Positions 20,505 to 29,848 of a stretch of 64,000 nt of DNA are shown one piece after another (within the stretch, counting starts at the first letter, position 1; each line of letters opens with the position of its first letter). A program made the position numbers and the translations under genes. The notes under the pieces are model-generated. The model saw only the letters and a program-made list of their open reading frames with translations. It had not been told where the DNA came from and did not search any database. This DNA is from Gammaproteobacteria bacterium (lineage in GTDB: Bacteria > Pseudomonadota > Gammaproteobacteria > Enterobacterales > Neiellaceae), in assembly GCA_017425245.1 (NCBI GenBank), contig JAFOOX010000045.1, positions 41,996-105,995 of the forward strand, read 5' to 3'.

Positions 20505-22535
20505 TTAGATCTTGAGCGCAACCTCGGTTCCTTCACGGATCGCCCGCACCGCATCCAGCTCAGCCGCCAGCCGCGCTCCGCCAACCAGATGAACGCTCGC
20601 CCCCAGCGACTGCAACGCGCCATAGAGATCATCATCGGGTTCCTGACCAGCACAGACGATCACCTGATCGACTGCCAGCAATAGCGGCTTGCCATTCAGG
20701 CGCACATGTAACCCCTCGTCATCCACCGACTCGTAGCTAACGCCACTCATCATCTCCACACCGTAACGTTTGAGCAGAGCGCGATGAATCCAGCCGGTGG
20801 TCTTGCCGAGCCCCGAGCCCGGCTTGCTGGCCTTGCGCTGTAGCATCACGATCTGGCGCGGCGCGCTTACCGGCGTTGGCTCCGACAATAGGCCACCCGC
20901 CTGCTGCAGGCTGCGGTCGATGCCCCAAAAACCCAGCCAGTGGTCGAGCTGGCGGGTTTCCGGATGATCCGCTTCACACAGGTAAGCCGCAACGTCAAAG
21001 CCGATACCACCGGCCCCAATGATCGCAATCTTGTTGCCCACCGGCTTGTGATCGCGCAGCAGATCCAGATAGCTGATCACCTTGGGATGGCCAGCCCCAG
21101 GAATGTTGAGATAACGCGGTTTTACGCCAGTGGCGACGACGATGTCGTCATACTGCTTGGCCAGCACGTTGGGATGCGGCGCCGCCTCGCCCAGACGCAG
21201 CTCAACACCCAGCTGCTCCAACCGCACCTTGAAGTAACGCAGCGTCTCGCTGAACTCCTCTTTGCCGGGGATCTGGCGGGCATAGTTGAATTGGCCGCCA
21301 ATCACCGCATCACGCTCATACAGGGTGACGCGATGGCCCCGTTCGGCGGCGGTACAGGCTGCGGCCAAGCCGGCCGGGCCGGCGCCAATCACCGCCACAA
21401 ACTTGCTGTAAGGGGAAAGCTCAACCACCAATTCAGTCTCGCGGCAGGCGCGCGGGTTAACCAGACAGCTCGCCCGTTTGCCGGAAAACACCTGATCGAG
21501 ACAAGCCTGATTACAAGCGATGCAGGTATTAATTTGCTCCGGCGCCCCCGCCGACGCCTTGACCACGAAATCAGGATCGGCCAGAAACGGCCGGGCCATC
21601 GACACCATGTCGGCATCACCACGAGCCAGCACCTCTTCGGCCACAGCGGGGTCATTGATACGGTTGGAAGTGATGAGCGGGATGGTCACCGCATCACGTA
21701 CCAGCTTGGTCACCCAGGTAAAGGCGGCGCGCGGCACCGAGGTCGCAATGGTCGGCACCCGCGCCTCGTGCCAGCCGATACCAGTGTTGATGATGCTGGC
21801 CCCGGCCGCCTCGATGCGCCGCGCCATCTCTGGCAGCTCCCGTGCACTGGCCCCCTGCTCGACCAATTCGAGCATCGACAGCCGGAAAATGATCACGAAG
21901 CGCTCGCCGCACAGCCGGCGGATCGCCTTGACGATACGCTCAGCAAAGCGCATCCGTCCGCTTAGGTCGCCTCCCCATTCATCCTTACGCTGGTTGGTTC
22001 GCGGGCAGATGAACTGGTTGATCAGATAGCCTTCAGAGCCCATCACCTCAACCCCGTCGTAGCCAGCTTTCTGGGCCAGCTTGGCGGTTTGGGCGAAAGC
22101 GCGAATGGTGTCGAGGATCTGGGTCTCCGTCATCGCTTTGGGGGCGAATTTGTTGATTGGCGCCTTGATGGCCGAGGGCGCTACGTTAAAAGGATGATAG
22201 GCGTAGCGGCCGGCATGCAGGATCTGCAGGCAGATACGGGCACCATGGCGATGTACCGCCTTGGTCACGCGCCGATGTTTGAACACCTGCCACGGCCAAG
22301 ATAACTGGCAGCCATTGGGCACCAGCCGGCCACGGAAGTTGGGGGCGATACCGCCAGTGACAATCAGCCCAACCCCGCCGCGCGCCCTTTCTTCATAAAA
22401 GGCCGCCAACTTACGGAAGCCGTCGTTGGCCTCCTCCAGCCCGGTATGCATCGATCCCATCACCACCCGGTTGCGCAACTGCACATAACCCAGATCCAGC
22501 GGACGGAGCAGATGGGGATAAGCGGAATGAGGCAT
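20505..22535 (-). CDS. fadH: NADPH-dependent 2,4-dienoyl-CoA reductase
   Basis: A 676-residue flavo-iron-sulfur enzyme that reduces 2,4-dienoyl-CoA during beta-oxidation of unsaturated fatty acids. It has an N-terminal FMN TIM barrel (MGSMHTGLEE, NTGIGWHEAR), a [4Fe-4S] cluster region CIACNQACLDQ plus a later cysteine in SCLVNPRAC, then FAD- and NADPH-binding domains (VIGAGPAGLAAA, IIGAGGIGFD). The start at 22535 gives MPHSAYPHLLRPLDLG, aligning with E. coli FadH (672 residues); the frame upstream to 22622 is not conserved. Confidence 0.96.
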   Translation of the reverse strand: MPHSAYPHLLRPLDLGYVQLRNRVVMGSMHTGLEEANDGFRKLAAFYEERARGGVGLIVTGGIAPNFRGRLVPNGCQLSWPWQVFKHRRVTKAVHRHGARICLQILHAGRYAYHPFNVAPSAIKAPINKFAPKAMTETQILDTIRAFAQTAKLAQKAGYDGVEVMGSEGYLINQFICPRTNQRKDEWGGDLSGRMRFAERIVKAIRRLCGERFVIIFRLSMLELVEQGASARELPEMARRIEAAGASIINTGIGWHEARVPTIATSVPRAAFTWVTKLVRDAVTIPLITSNRINDPAVAEEVLARGDADMVSMARPFLADPDFVVKASAGAPEQINTCIACNQACLDQVFSGKRASCLVNPRACRETELVVELSPYSKFVAVIGAGPAGLAAACTAAERGHRVTLYERDAVIGGQFNYARQIPGKEEFSETLRYFKVRLEQLGVELRLGEAAPHPNVLAKQYDDIVVATGVKPRYLNIPGAGHPKVISYLDLLRDHKPVGNKIAIIGAGGIGFDVAAYLCEADHPETRQLDHWLGFWGIDRSLQQAGGLLSEPTPVSAPRQIVMLQRKASKPGSGLGKTTGWIHRALLKRYGVEMMSGVSYESVDDEGLHVRLNGKPLLLAVDQVIVCAGQEPDDDLYGALQSLGASVHLVGGARLAAELDAVRAIREGTEVALKI

Positions 22536-22719
22536 AGCGGGTGGATTCCTCGACGAATGACGTCTGATAGCGTAATGGTCGGACCAGTGGCTTGCAAACT
22601 GCAGCGAACAGGATCCAGCCACCTTGGGTGAATACTGAAAATTTTCTTACAAAAAGCGCTGCGCGCCCAGTAGCTCAGCCCCTAGGATAAGCAAAACGTG
22701 AAATATCTTGCGGAGTCGC

Positions 22720-24558
22720 ATGAAAGCCCTGTTCCGGTTTCTGGGGCGCAGCATCACCCTGCTGCGCGTTTTCCTGACCAATGCCCTGTTTGTCGTCATG
22801 CTGGTAGTGATGGTGATCGCCCTGACCAAGGACAACAAGGTTGCTGTGCCGGACAAAGCCGCACTTATCGTCAACCTTGACGGTGTGCTAGTCGAGCAGA
22901 AAAAAGCCTTCGATGCCGGCGAGGCGATTAGCAAATCGCTCGGCGGCGACGAAGAGCCGCCAGAGCTTCTGGTGAGCGACGTGGTCAAGGCAATCCAGGC
23001 CGCCCGTGATGACGAACGTATCCAGGCGCTGGTGCTTGACGCCCAGCAGCTGTTGCCGGCCGGCGTTGACAAGCTGATGACCATCGGTGAGGCGATCACC
23101 GATTTCAAGGCCAGCGGCAAACCGGTATATGCCATTGGTGACTACTACGACCAGCACCAGTACATTCTGGCCAGCTTCACCGACCGCATCTTTCTTAACC
23201 CCAATGGCGGCACGGTGATCACCGGGCTTGGCCATTACCGGCTGTATATGAAGGATTTTCTTGCCAAGCTGATGATCACCCCCAATGTCTATCGGGTGGG
23301 TACTTACAAATCAGCTGTCGAGCCCTTCATCCGCAATGACATGTCGCCGGAAGCCAAAGAGGCAGAATTGACCCTGCTGCGTGACATCTGGGGCAGTGCC
23401 CGCGATCAGGTAGCAGCCAACCGCAAGATCGAACCTGCAAACCTGGAGCTGTCGATCGCCAAAGTGGAAAAAGCGCTGGCCGCCAACGACGGCAACATGG
23501 CCAAACTCGCCCTCGATCTGGGGCTGGTCGACGTCTTGGCTGAGCGAGAGCAGATGCGTAACGAGATCATCGCCACCGTTGGTCAGGATCCGGAACACCA
23601 CAGTTTCAGTCAGATCTGGCTGGGCGAATATCTGGCAGCCCAGCCCAAGCCCAAGAGCCCCTCTGCCAAGAGTGCCAAAGTGGGCATTATCGTCGCGCGC
23701 GGCGTGATCATGGATGGCGACCAGCCGCCGGGCAACGTCGGTGGCGACACCACCGCCTGGCTGCTACGTGAAGCCCGTTTTAACGACGAGATCAAAGCGG
23801 TGGTACTGCGTATCGACAGCCCCGGCGGCAGCGCCTTTGCCTCCGACGTGATCCGCGCCGAAATCGACGAATTGAAAAAGGCCGGCAAACCGGTGATCGC
23901 CTCGATGGGCAGCCTGGCGGCCTCCGGTGGCTATTGGATTGCCGCCCCCGCCGACGAGATCTGGGCAGCCCCGACCACCATCACCGGTTCTATCGGTATC
24001 TTCGGTCTGATCACCACCATTGATCGCGCCATGAACCATTGGGGGCTTAACACCGACGGCGTGGGCACCAGCGATCTGGCCGGCGCCATGACCATCACCC
24101 GCCCTGTTGATCCCGGCGTGGGCAAGATCATCCAGCACAGTATCGATCATGGCTACCGCAAGTTCCTGGACCTTGTTGCGCGTGAGCGTGGCATGACCAC
24201 CGAGGCAGTGGACAAAGTCGCCCAAGGCCGGGTGTGGACCGGCAAGCAGGCGGTTGACCTCGGGTTGGTGGACAAGCTTGGTGATCTGGATGACGCCGTG
24301 GCTGCTGCCGCCAAACTGGCCATGCTGGTAGATTTCGAGCGTCAGGAGATCACACCGCCGTTGAGCCTGCAGGATCAGATCCTCAAAAATCTGTTGGGCA
24401 GCGCCCAAGCCTGGTTACCGCAATCAGCCACCAGTTATCAGCAACCAGCGCCACTGCTGCAGTTTGGCCAGAGTCTGATGGCCGATCTCAACCAGCTGGC
24501 TCAGTGGAACGATCCGCAGCACGCCTACGCCTTCTGTGCCGCCTGCCCGCAGCTCTGA
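22720..24558 (+). CDS. sppA: Signal peptide peptidase SppA, 67K type
   Basis: A 612-residue inner-membrane serine protease that degrades cleaved signal peptides. One N-terminal membrane anchor (about 15-38) precedes two tandem ClpP-like domains. The catalytic lysine is in VGTYKSAVEPF and the nucleophilic serine in MGSLAASGGYWIA, as in E. coli SppA. The start is the ATG at 22720 with GGAG just upstream; the frame opens at a TTG twelve bases earlier. The stop overlaps the ansA start (TGATG), the gene pair seen in E. coli. Confidence 0.95.
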   Translation: MKALFRFLGRSITLLRVFLTNALFVVMLVVMVIALTKDNKVAVPDKAALIVNLDGVLVEQKKAFDAGEAISKSLGGDEEPPELLVSDVVKAIQAARDDERIQALVLDAQQLLPAGVDKLMTIGEAITDFKASGKPVYAIGDYYDQHQYILASFTDRIFLNPNGGTVITGLGHYRLYMKDFLAKLMITPNVYRVGTYKSAVEPFIRNDMSPEAKEAELTLLRDIWGSARDQVAANRKIEPANLELSIAKVEKALAANDGNMAKLALDLGLVDVLAEREQMRNEIIATVGQDPEHHSFSQIWLGEYLAAQPKPKSPSAKSAKVGIIVARGVIMDGDQPPGNVGGDTTAWLLREARFNDEIKAVVLRIDSPGGSAFASDVIRAEIDELKKAGKPVIASMGSLAASGGYWIAAPADEIWAAPTTITGSIGIFGLITTIDRAMNHWGLNTDGVGTSDLAGAMTITRPVDPGVGKIIQHSIDHGYRKFLDLVARERGMTTEAVDKVAQGRVWTGKQAVDLGLVDKLGDLDDAVAAAAKLAMLVDFERQEITPPLSLQDQILKNLLGSAQAWLPQSATSYQQPAPLLQFGQSLMADLNQLAQWNDPQHAYAFCAACPQL

Positions 24559-25568
24559 TGGCCCGCAAGCGCATCTACCTTGCCTACACCGGTGGCACCA
24601 TCGGCATGCAGCCCTCCTCCGAGGGCTATGTGCCGCGCGCCGGCTATCTGGCCCAGGCGCTGGCCGCCATGCCGGAACTGGACCGTCTGGAGATGCCGGA
24701 GGTGGAGCTGGGCGAGTACCAGCCGCTGATTGACTCATCCAACATGACGCCGGAGAACTGGCAGCAGATCGCCGACGACATTGTCCGCCGCTACGCCGAG
24801 TTTGACGGCTTTGTGGTGCTGCATGGCACTGACACCATGGCCTTCACTGCCGCGGCCTTGGCCTTTATGTTCGAGGATCTGGATAAACCGGTGATCCTCA
24901 CTGGCAGCCAAATCCCGCTGGCCCAGCTGCGTTCCGACGGCCGCGAGAACTTGCTTAACAGCCTGTATGTGGCGGCTCACTACCCGATTGCCGAAGTCGG
25001 GCTATTTTTCAACAACCGGCTGCTGCGTGGCTGCCGTGCCACCAAAGCCGATGCCGAAGGCTTTGACGCCTTTGCCTCTCCTAACTTTCCACCGCTACTG
25101 GACGCCGGTATCCGCATTCGCGCTGGTGCTGGCGTGGTCTCCCCGGGTTGCCAGCGTCGGGTGCGAGTACAGCCGATCAGCTCCCAGCCGATCGGGGTGA
25201 TCAGTCTCTATCCGGGGATCTCGGCGGCGGTGATTAGAAATGCGGTACAGCAACCGGTCAAGGCGTTGATCCTGCGCAGCTACGGCGTAGGCAATGCACC
25301 GCAGACCCCTGATTTTCTCGATGCCCTGGCCGAGGCAACGGCGCGTGGCATTGTGGTGGTCAACCTGACCCAGTGCTTGCGCGGCAGCGTCAACATGGGC
25401 GGTTATGCCACCGGCCATGGCCTGCGCCAGCGCGGGGTGATCAGCGGCGGCGATATGACCTTGGAGGCCACGCTGGCCAAGCTCCACTATCTGCTTAGCC
25501 AGCAGCTGTCCGCTAGCGAGATTACAGCGGCTTTTGGCCGTTCGCTACGGGGTGAGATCAGTCTCTAA
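24558..25568 (+). CDS. ansA: Type I (cytoplasmic) L-asparaginase
   Basis: A 336-residue asparaginase without a signal peptide. The first catalytic threonine is in AYTGGTIGM and the second in VLHGTDTMAFTA. It hydrolyses cytoplasmic asparagine to aspartate and ammonia. It starts on the base where sppA stops, indicating coupled translation. Its end overlaps the end of the opposing pseudouridine synthase gene by four bases. Confidence 0.95.
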   Translation: MARKRIYLAYTGGTIGMQPSSEGYVPRAGYLAQALAAMPELDRLEMPEVELGEYQPLIDSSNMTPENWQQIADDIVRRYAEFDGFVVLHGTDTMAFTAAALAFMFEDLDKPVILTGSQIPLAQLRSDGRENLLNSLYVAAHYPIAEVGLFFNNRLLRGCRATKADAEGFDAFASPNFPPLLDAGIRIRAGAGVVSPGCQRRVRVQPISSQPIGVISLYPGISAAVIRNAVQQPVKALILRSYGVGNAPQTPDFLDALAEATARGIVVVNLTQCLRGSVNMGGYATGHGLRQRGVISGGDMTLEATLAKLHYLLSQQLSASEITAAFGRSLRGEISL

Positions 25569-26470
25569 TCCACAGGCCAGCTCAACTGCCGTTGGCTGCG
25601 AAACTGACGCGGCTCGCCGCTCACGGGATCGACAAAACTCAACTGCTCGGCCAACAACAGGAGTGGCCGGCTGAGATCATCCTCGGCCTCGGGCTGTAGT
25701 TCGGGGTAGCAGCGATCGTGGGCAATGGCCGCACCAAGCGCCGCCAGATGAACGCGCAGCTGATGCTTGCGCCCGGTGACCGGGGTCAGCCGATAGCGGG
25801 CCCACTCTCCCCGCCGCTCCAGCAGTTCAATGCGAGTCTCGCTGTTGGCCGGTCGCTGCGGATACTCCTGCATGCGAAAAAACAGCTCACCGGCGGCGAT
25901 ATGGCTGCGATGAACCATAGGCGCAGCGAGCTGGGGCTGCCAGCGACCGATCGCCTGATAGCTCTTGGTGATCGCCCGCTGGGCAAAAAGCGCCACATAG
26001 GCGGCACGACTGGCCGCATCAAGCGAAAACAGCATCACCCCGGCGGTATCGCGATCCAGACGATGGAGCGGCGCCAGATCGGCAATGCCAGTGGCCAACC
26101 GCAGCCGGGTCAGCAGCGTCTGCTGCAGATAGCGGCCGGTGGGGGCCACCGGCAAGAAATGGGGCTTGTCGACCACCAGCAGCCGTTCATCCTGATAGAG
26201 GATCTGCTCGCCACCCGGGAGCTGTGGTTCTATGGCCAGGGCGCGGTAATAGTGGATGCGGCGGTTACCGAGCAGCGGTTGGCCAGCCGCCAACGGCTGA
26301 CCCTCATCGTTAACCACCAGCCCGCCAGCCAGTCGCTGTTGCCATTCGCTGCGGCTAATGGCCGCGAACTGCTGGCAGAGATAGTCGAGGGGACAAGACC
26401 AGTGACCGGGGGGCAACCAGTGGCTACTGGCGGCTACCCCGTCACGCAGCGGCAGGGGGCGCTCAGGCAA
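25565..26470 (-). CDS. RluA-family pseudouridine synthase
   Basis: A roughly 301-residue RNA pseudouridine synthase. The catalytic aspartate is in APLHRLDRDTAGV, with VVDKPHFLPVAP upstream and VTGRKHQLRVHLAALG downstream; no clear S4 domain is seen. The RNA target cannot be assigned. No ATG is well placed: the frame runs back to 26512 inside the DUF349 gene, and the TTG at 26470, which sits on that gene's end (TTGCCTGA), is the most plausible start, so expression probably depends on translational coupling. Confidence 0.85.
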   Translation of the reverse strand: MPERPLPLRDGVAASSHWLPPGHWSCPLDYLCQQFAAISRSEWQQRLAGGLVVNDEGQPLAAGQPLLGNRRIHYYRALAIEPQLPGGEQILYQDERLLVVDKPHFLPVAPTGRYLQQTLLTRLRLATGIADLAPLHRLDRDTAGVMLFSLDAASRAAYVALFAQRAITKSYQAIGRWQPQLAAPMVHRSHIAAGELFFRMQEYPQRPANSETRIELLERRGEWARYRLTPVTGRKHQLRVHLAALGAAIAHDRCYPELQPEAEDDLSRPLLLLAEQLSFVDPVSGEPRQFRSQRQLSWPVD

Positions 26471-29180
26471 CGCCCAATACCTTGGCCAAGCGGGCCAACA
26501 GCGGCTTGTCACTGCTGGTCAGCGGACCGCAGCCCAGCCAGCGTTTGACCAGCGGCAGCAGATCACTGCTGCCACCCTGCTCCAGGCGCGCCTTGAGCCG
26601 TTGCAGCTGGATCTTCTGGCGCAGACCGCTCTCCTCATCGGGACTCGGCAGCCCGGCCGCCAACTCCAGTTCAATGGTCAGCTCCAGACGGTCTTCACCA
26701 GAGTGAGGCACCTCGGCATTGACCAGTGACGCCAGCGGATGGCTAGGCGCCAACTGGCCATCGCTACCCAGCAGACGCTGACTGAGCACCTCAATCAGCG
26801 CCCGCTGGTCAGCCAGACGGGCATTCTGCGCAGCCTGGCGCTGCAGTTCGCGCTGCTGTTGCTGCCACTCAGAGAGCATCCGTTCATGGGGCTGACGCAG
26901 ACGCGCCGGCAACTGTGCCAAGCACTCGTCGAACTGCTGACGTAACGCCGACTGATCCTCGCCACTGGCTTGCTGCAACTGCGCCAACAAGCTCTGTGCC
27001 TGCTTTTCCAGTTCGGCAATCTCGGCATCACGGGCAACGCGCGCCTGCTCGTCGGCCTGCCGCAACTGGTCACCGACAGCCGCAAATCGCTGCCACAAGC
27101 CGCGATCCTGCGGCCCGGCATACCCGAGATCACGCCAGCGCTGTTGCAGATCACGGTAACGCTCGCGCCCTTCACGCGGCGGCAACTGGGCCAGCGCTGA
27201 GGCCTCATTAATCAGCGCTTCCTTGCCCTGCTGATTACGGCTGTAAGCGCTGCGTAGCAGCTCGGTCAGCTGGCCGCTCAGATCGCGATAGCGACGGTTA
27301 AGCGCATCACGCACGGTGTAATCAACCTCACCACAACCCTGCCAGCGACGGCTCAGTTTGCGATAACGCGATTCCAGCTCGTTCTGGGCCAACGGTGAGC
27401 TGGCGTGCTCGGTCAACAGAGCCTCAACCTCGGCAATCAGCGCTTCACGCGCTTGGCGGTTGGCCTCGCGTTCCTGCTCGAGCTGAGCATAAAACTCTCG
27501 GCACGGGGCAAAGGCGGTTTCGCTGGCCTGCTCAAAGCGATCGGCCAGCACCTGCCATACCGGATCGCCCGTTGGTGCACTCAAGGTCCGCCACTGCTGA
27601 CGCAGTTCGCGCACTTCACTCGCCTGTTGTTGAGGATCAGACAAGGGCGCCGCAGCCAGCGCCTCAATGGCGACCAGCAGCTCCTCTTGCTTGGGGCGGG
27701 CCACATACAGATGCCAGTCACTGAGTTCAGCGGCGCGCTCGGCCCACTCGTCGTAACGCTTCTGCAACGGCAAGCGTTCAGCCTCCGGCAGCTGCTCAAA
27801 CAGGCCGCGGGCCTGTTCAAAGTCCTTGAGCATCTGTTTGAGCCGCCCCTGACGCTGACTCTCGGTCATGCGGGCAAACAGCCTGCGCAATTGCGCCGCC
27901 CGCTCATCGGCGGCCTTGCGCAGCGCCTGAGTGGCCGCCTGCCAATCGTGACGCAGTTGAGCCAGCTGGCCAGCGTCGGCAGCGGGCAGCGTCAGTCCAT
28001 CGAAGCGACTCCAGCGCTGCAACCAGGCGGGATAAACGGTCAGCAATCCATCGCTGTCGATGGTGACTGCAGCCAGTTCAGCGATCAGCTGACGGGCTTC
28101 AGCCAGCCGCTGGCCGTAGTCAGCCAGCTCAACCAACTGGCGCTGGGCGCGCTGCCACAGGGTGCGCAGATGGCGCAGTTGATCCACCTGCAGTTCAGCA
28201 CTGCTCAGGTCACTGTCAAGGCGTTGCAACCGCTCAGCAGCAGCGGCCAGATCAGGGCTATCACCAGCAGCCAGACTGGCATCGAGCTGACGACTGTGAT
28301 CGCGCAGTGCCGCCTCCAGTTCAGCTGCCTTGGCCTGAGCCGCTTCTGCCCGCTGTTGAAGGTCGATGGCTGCCTGCCACTGCTGCTGCAGGCCACTGAG
28401 TTTGTCAGCAAGGCGCGCCGCCAGCTGATCGCCCTTGTGCTGCTGTTCGCCATCCAGCTCCAGGCGCAACTGCTGCCACTCGGCCAGCAGCGCCTCGCTC
28501 TGACTGCCCAGCTGTTGCTGATTGACCGCCTGCGGCTCCGCCAGCTTTTCACTCCAAGCATTAATTTTTGCCAGCAACAGCCGCAACCGTTCAGCGCGAT
28601 GGGCCAGCTGACGGGCTGCGGCATCGCGCTCATCCAGCAGCTGCTGGGCGGCGGCAACCACGCTGTTATCACTGGCTTTACGTGCCAAGCGCTGCAGCAA
28701 CTTGTCATCGCTAACATGAGTCACCGCCCACTGGCGCAGCTGCGCATCGCCGTCACTCTCTGCAGCGTCAGCAAACAGCCGCTCCTTGTTAAGCCGGGTC
28801 AGGGCCGCGCGGCGGGCACTGGCACTGGGCAACTGACGCCACAGCGATTCAACCAGTTTGGAATCCTTGCAATGACCGACAAAATCACTGCGTTTGTTGT
28901 CATCAAAGGCCGCATCGCATAGCTGCTCGCTCACCCGCGCCAGCGCACTTTTGCGAATGCCAACATCCGCATCCTGATGGCCAGCCAGATACCAAAGTTC
29001 AAGAGTATCAAGGCGCTGCAACGCAGCCAGGCGTACCTGACGATCACCGTCATTGAAGGCCAATTCACGCAAAGTACGACGTTCTTCATCAGAAGCCGGA
29101 TCGAGGGAGGCGACGGCGGCAAGCCGCTTGCGAGCATCAGGATGAGACCACGCAGGACGGAACAATCGACTAAAGATCAT
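26463..29180 (-). CDS. DUF349 repeat protein, large coiled-coil
   Basis: A 905-residue, strongly helical, glutamine/arginine/leucine-rich soluble protein with no signal peptide. Residues ~10-180 look like HEAT-type helical repeats (ALQRLDTLELWYLAGHQDADV). The middle and C-terminal parts carry repeated DUF349-like segments with the pattern WR.L..P and KRYDEWAERAAEL, WRTLSAPTGDPVWQVLADRF, and RWRDLGYAGPQDRGLWQRFA. The function of the family is not settled. The ATG at 29180 is preferred over the TTG at 29198. It overlaps the yeaC-like gene upstream by 11 bases and the RluA gene downstream by 8. Confidence 0.85.
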   Translation of the reverse strand: MIFSRLFRPAWSHPDARKRLAAVASLDPASDEERRTLRELAFNDGDRQVRLAALQRLDTLELWYLAGHQDADVGIRKSALARVSEQLCDAAFDDNKRSDFVGHCKDSKLVESLWRQLPSASARRAALTRLNKERLFADAAESDGDAQLRQWAVTHVSDDKLLQRLARKASDNSVVAAAQQLLDERDAAARQLAHRAERLRLLLAKINAWSEKLAEPQAVNQQQLGSQSEALLAEWQQLRLELDGEQQHKGDQLAARLADKLSGLQQQWQAAIDLQQRAEAAQAKAAELEAALRDHSRQLDASLAAGDSPDLAAAAERLQRLDSDLSSAELQVDQLRHLRTLWQRAQRQLVELADYGQRLAEARQLIAELAAVTIDSDGLLTVYPAWLQRWSRFDGLTLPAADAGQLAQLRHDWQAATQALRKAADERAAQLRRLFARMTESQRQGRLKQMLKDFEQARGLFEQLPEAERLPLQKRYDEWAERAAELSDWHLYVARPKQEELLVAIEALAAAPLSDPQQQASEVRELRQQWRTLSAPTGDPVWQVLADRFEQASETAFAPCREFYAQLEQEREANRQAREALIAEVEALLTEHASSPLAQNELESRYRKLSRRWQGCGEVDYTVRDALNRRYRDLSGQLTELLRSAYSRNQQGKEALINEASALAQLPPREGRERYRDLQQRWRDLGYAGPQDRGLWQRFAAVGDQLRQADEQARVARDAEIAELEKQAQSLLAQLQQASGEDQSALRQQFDECLAQLPARLRQPHERMLSEWQQQQRELQRQAAQNARLADQRALIEVLSQRLLGSDGQLAPSHPLASLVNAEVPHSGEDRLELTIELELAAGLPSPDEESGLRQKIQLQRLKARLEQGGSSDLLPLVKRWLGCGPLTSSDKPLLARLAKVLGVA

Positions 29181-29484
29181 CGTGATCAAACCTCGCAATG
29201 GGGCCTTTGGTACGGAACTGGGTTTTTAATTCTGCTTTGGATTTGTGAATGATCTGGCCATCACTGGCGATGGACAGATGGTCGTCGCCACCGCCATGCC
29301 ACGCTTGATAGAGCATGGTAGCCTGCATGGCATAACGACGCTGGTCATCAGTCAGCGCAATGCCATCTTCCCAGAAGCCAGTCTCCACGGCTGAACGCAA
29401 GCGCAGGAACGCGCTCTCATCCATGGCAGTGACCAACTCTCGCAACGCGGCCATATCCGTGTCTACTTGCTGAAAATCTGCCAT
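29170..29484 (-). CDS. DUF1315 family protein, YeaC-like
   Basis: A 104-residue cytoplasmic protein. The core RLRSAVETGFWEDGIALTDDQR, a later MLYQAWH, and the C-terminal segment GQIIHKSKAEL resemble E. coli YeaC (DUF1315), a conserved protein of unknown function. It overlaps the zinc-ribbon gene upstream (29463-29484) and the DUF349 gene downstream, so all three are likely one unit. Confidence 0.8.
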   Translation of the reverse strand: MADFQQVDTDMAALRELVTAMDESAFLRLRSAVETGFWEDGIALTDDQRRYAMQATMLYQAWHGGGDDHLSIASDGQIIHKSKAELKTQFRTKGPIARFDHDDL

Positions 29485-29777
29485 GCACGCACCCCCAGAT
29501 AGCTAATCAGCCCGACGGCCATCATTACCTGGCCGGTTAGCACCTGCCAGGGCACATCAATGCCGAGCCAGAATGCCAAGGCCGCCCCGCCGGTAAACAG
29601 CAACAAGGCCATGGCATTCCAGAGCATGAAACGCTGCTGGCGCTGAATGCGCTGGATACGCAGATGGCTGTCGCGCCGTTCCAGGTCAGCATCGCCAAGT
29701 GGACAGTGACAAGCAGGACAACTGCTGCTGCGGCTGGAAATCCGCTTGTTGCAAGCGGGACAAGCAATCAACGCCAT
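29463..29777 (-). CDS. Zinc-ribbon membrane protein
   Basis: A 104-residue protein with an N-terminal zinc ribbon made of two CPAC motifs (residues 6-9 and 20-23), a basic helical linker (about 38-48), and two membrane segments (about 50-70 and 80-98). No enzymatic role is evident. It is the first gene of the overlapping trio with the YeaC-like and DUF349 genes, which suggests a shared, unknown job at the membrane. Confidence 0.75.
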   Translation of the reverse strand: MALIACPACNKRISSRSSSCPACHCPLGDADLERRDSHLRIQRIQRQQRFMLWNAMALLLFTGGAALAFWLGIDVPWQVLTGQVMMAVGLISYLGVRAWQIFSK

Positions 29778-29848
29778 GAACAGACTCCACCATCGGGGCC
29801 GCCATTATTGACCAACGGTCGGCAGCCGCCAATGACAACAACGAGGCC

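Noticed and set aside
22666..22678. CCCAGTAGCTCAG, identical to the 5' part of the tRNA-Asn genes, upstream of sppA
   Set aside because: Only 13 bases match, with no D-loop remainder, anticodon arm or acceptor partner downstream; most likely chance.
22708..22719. TTG start for sppA twelve bases upstream of the ATG
   Set aside because: The Shine-Dalgarno GGAG lies between the TTG and the ATG, so it can only serve the ATG at 22720.
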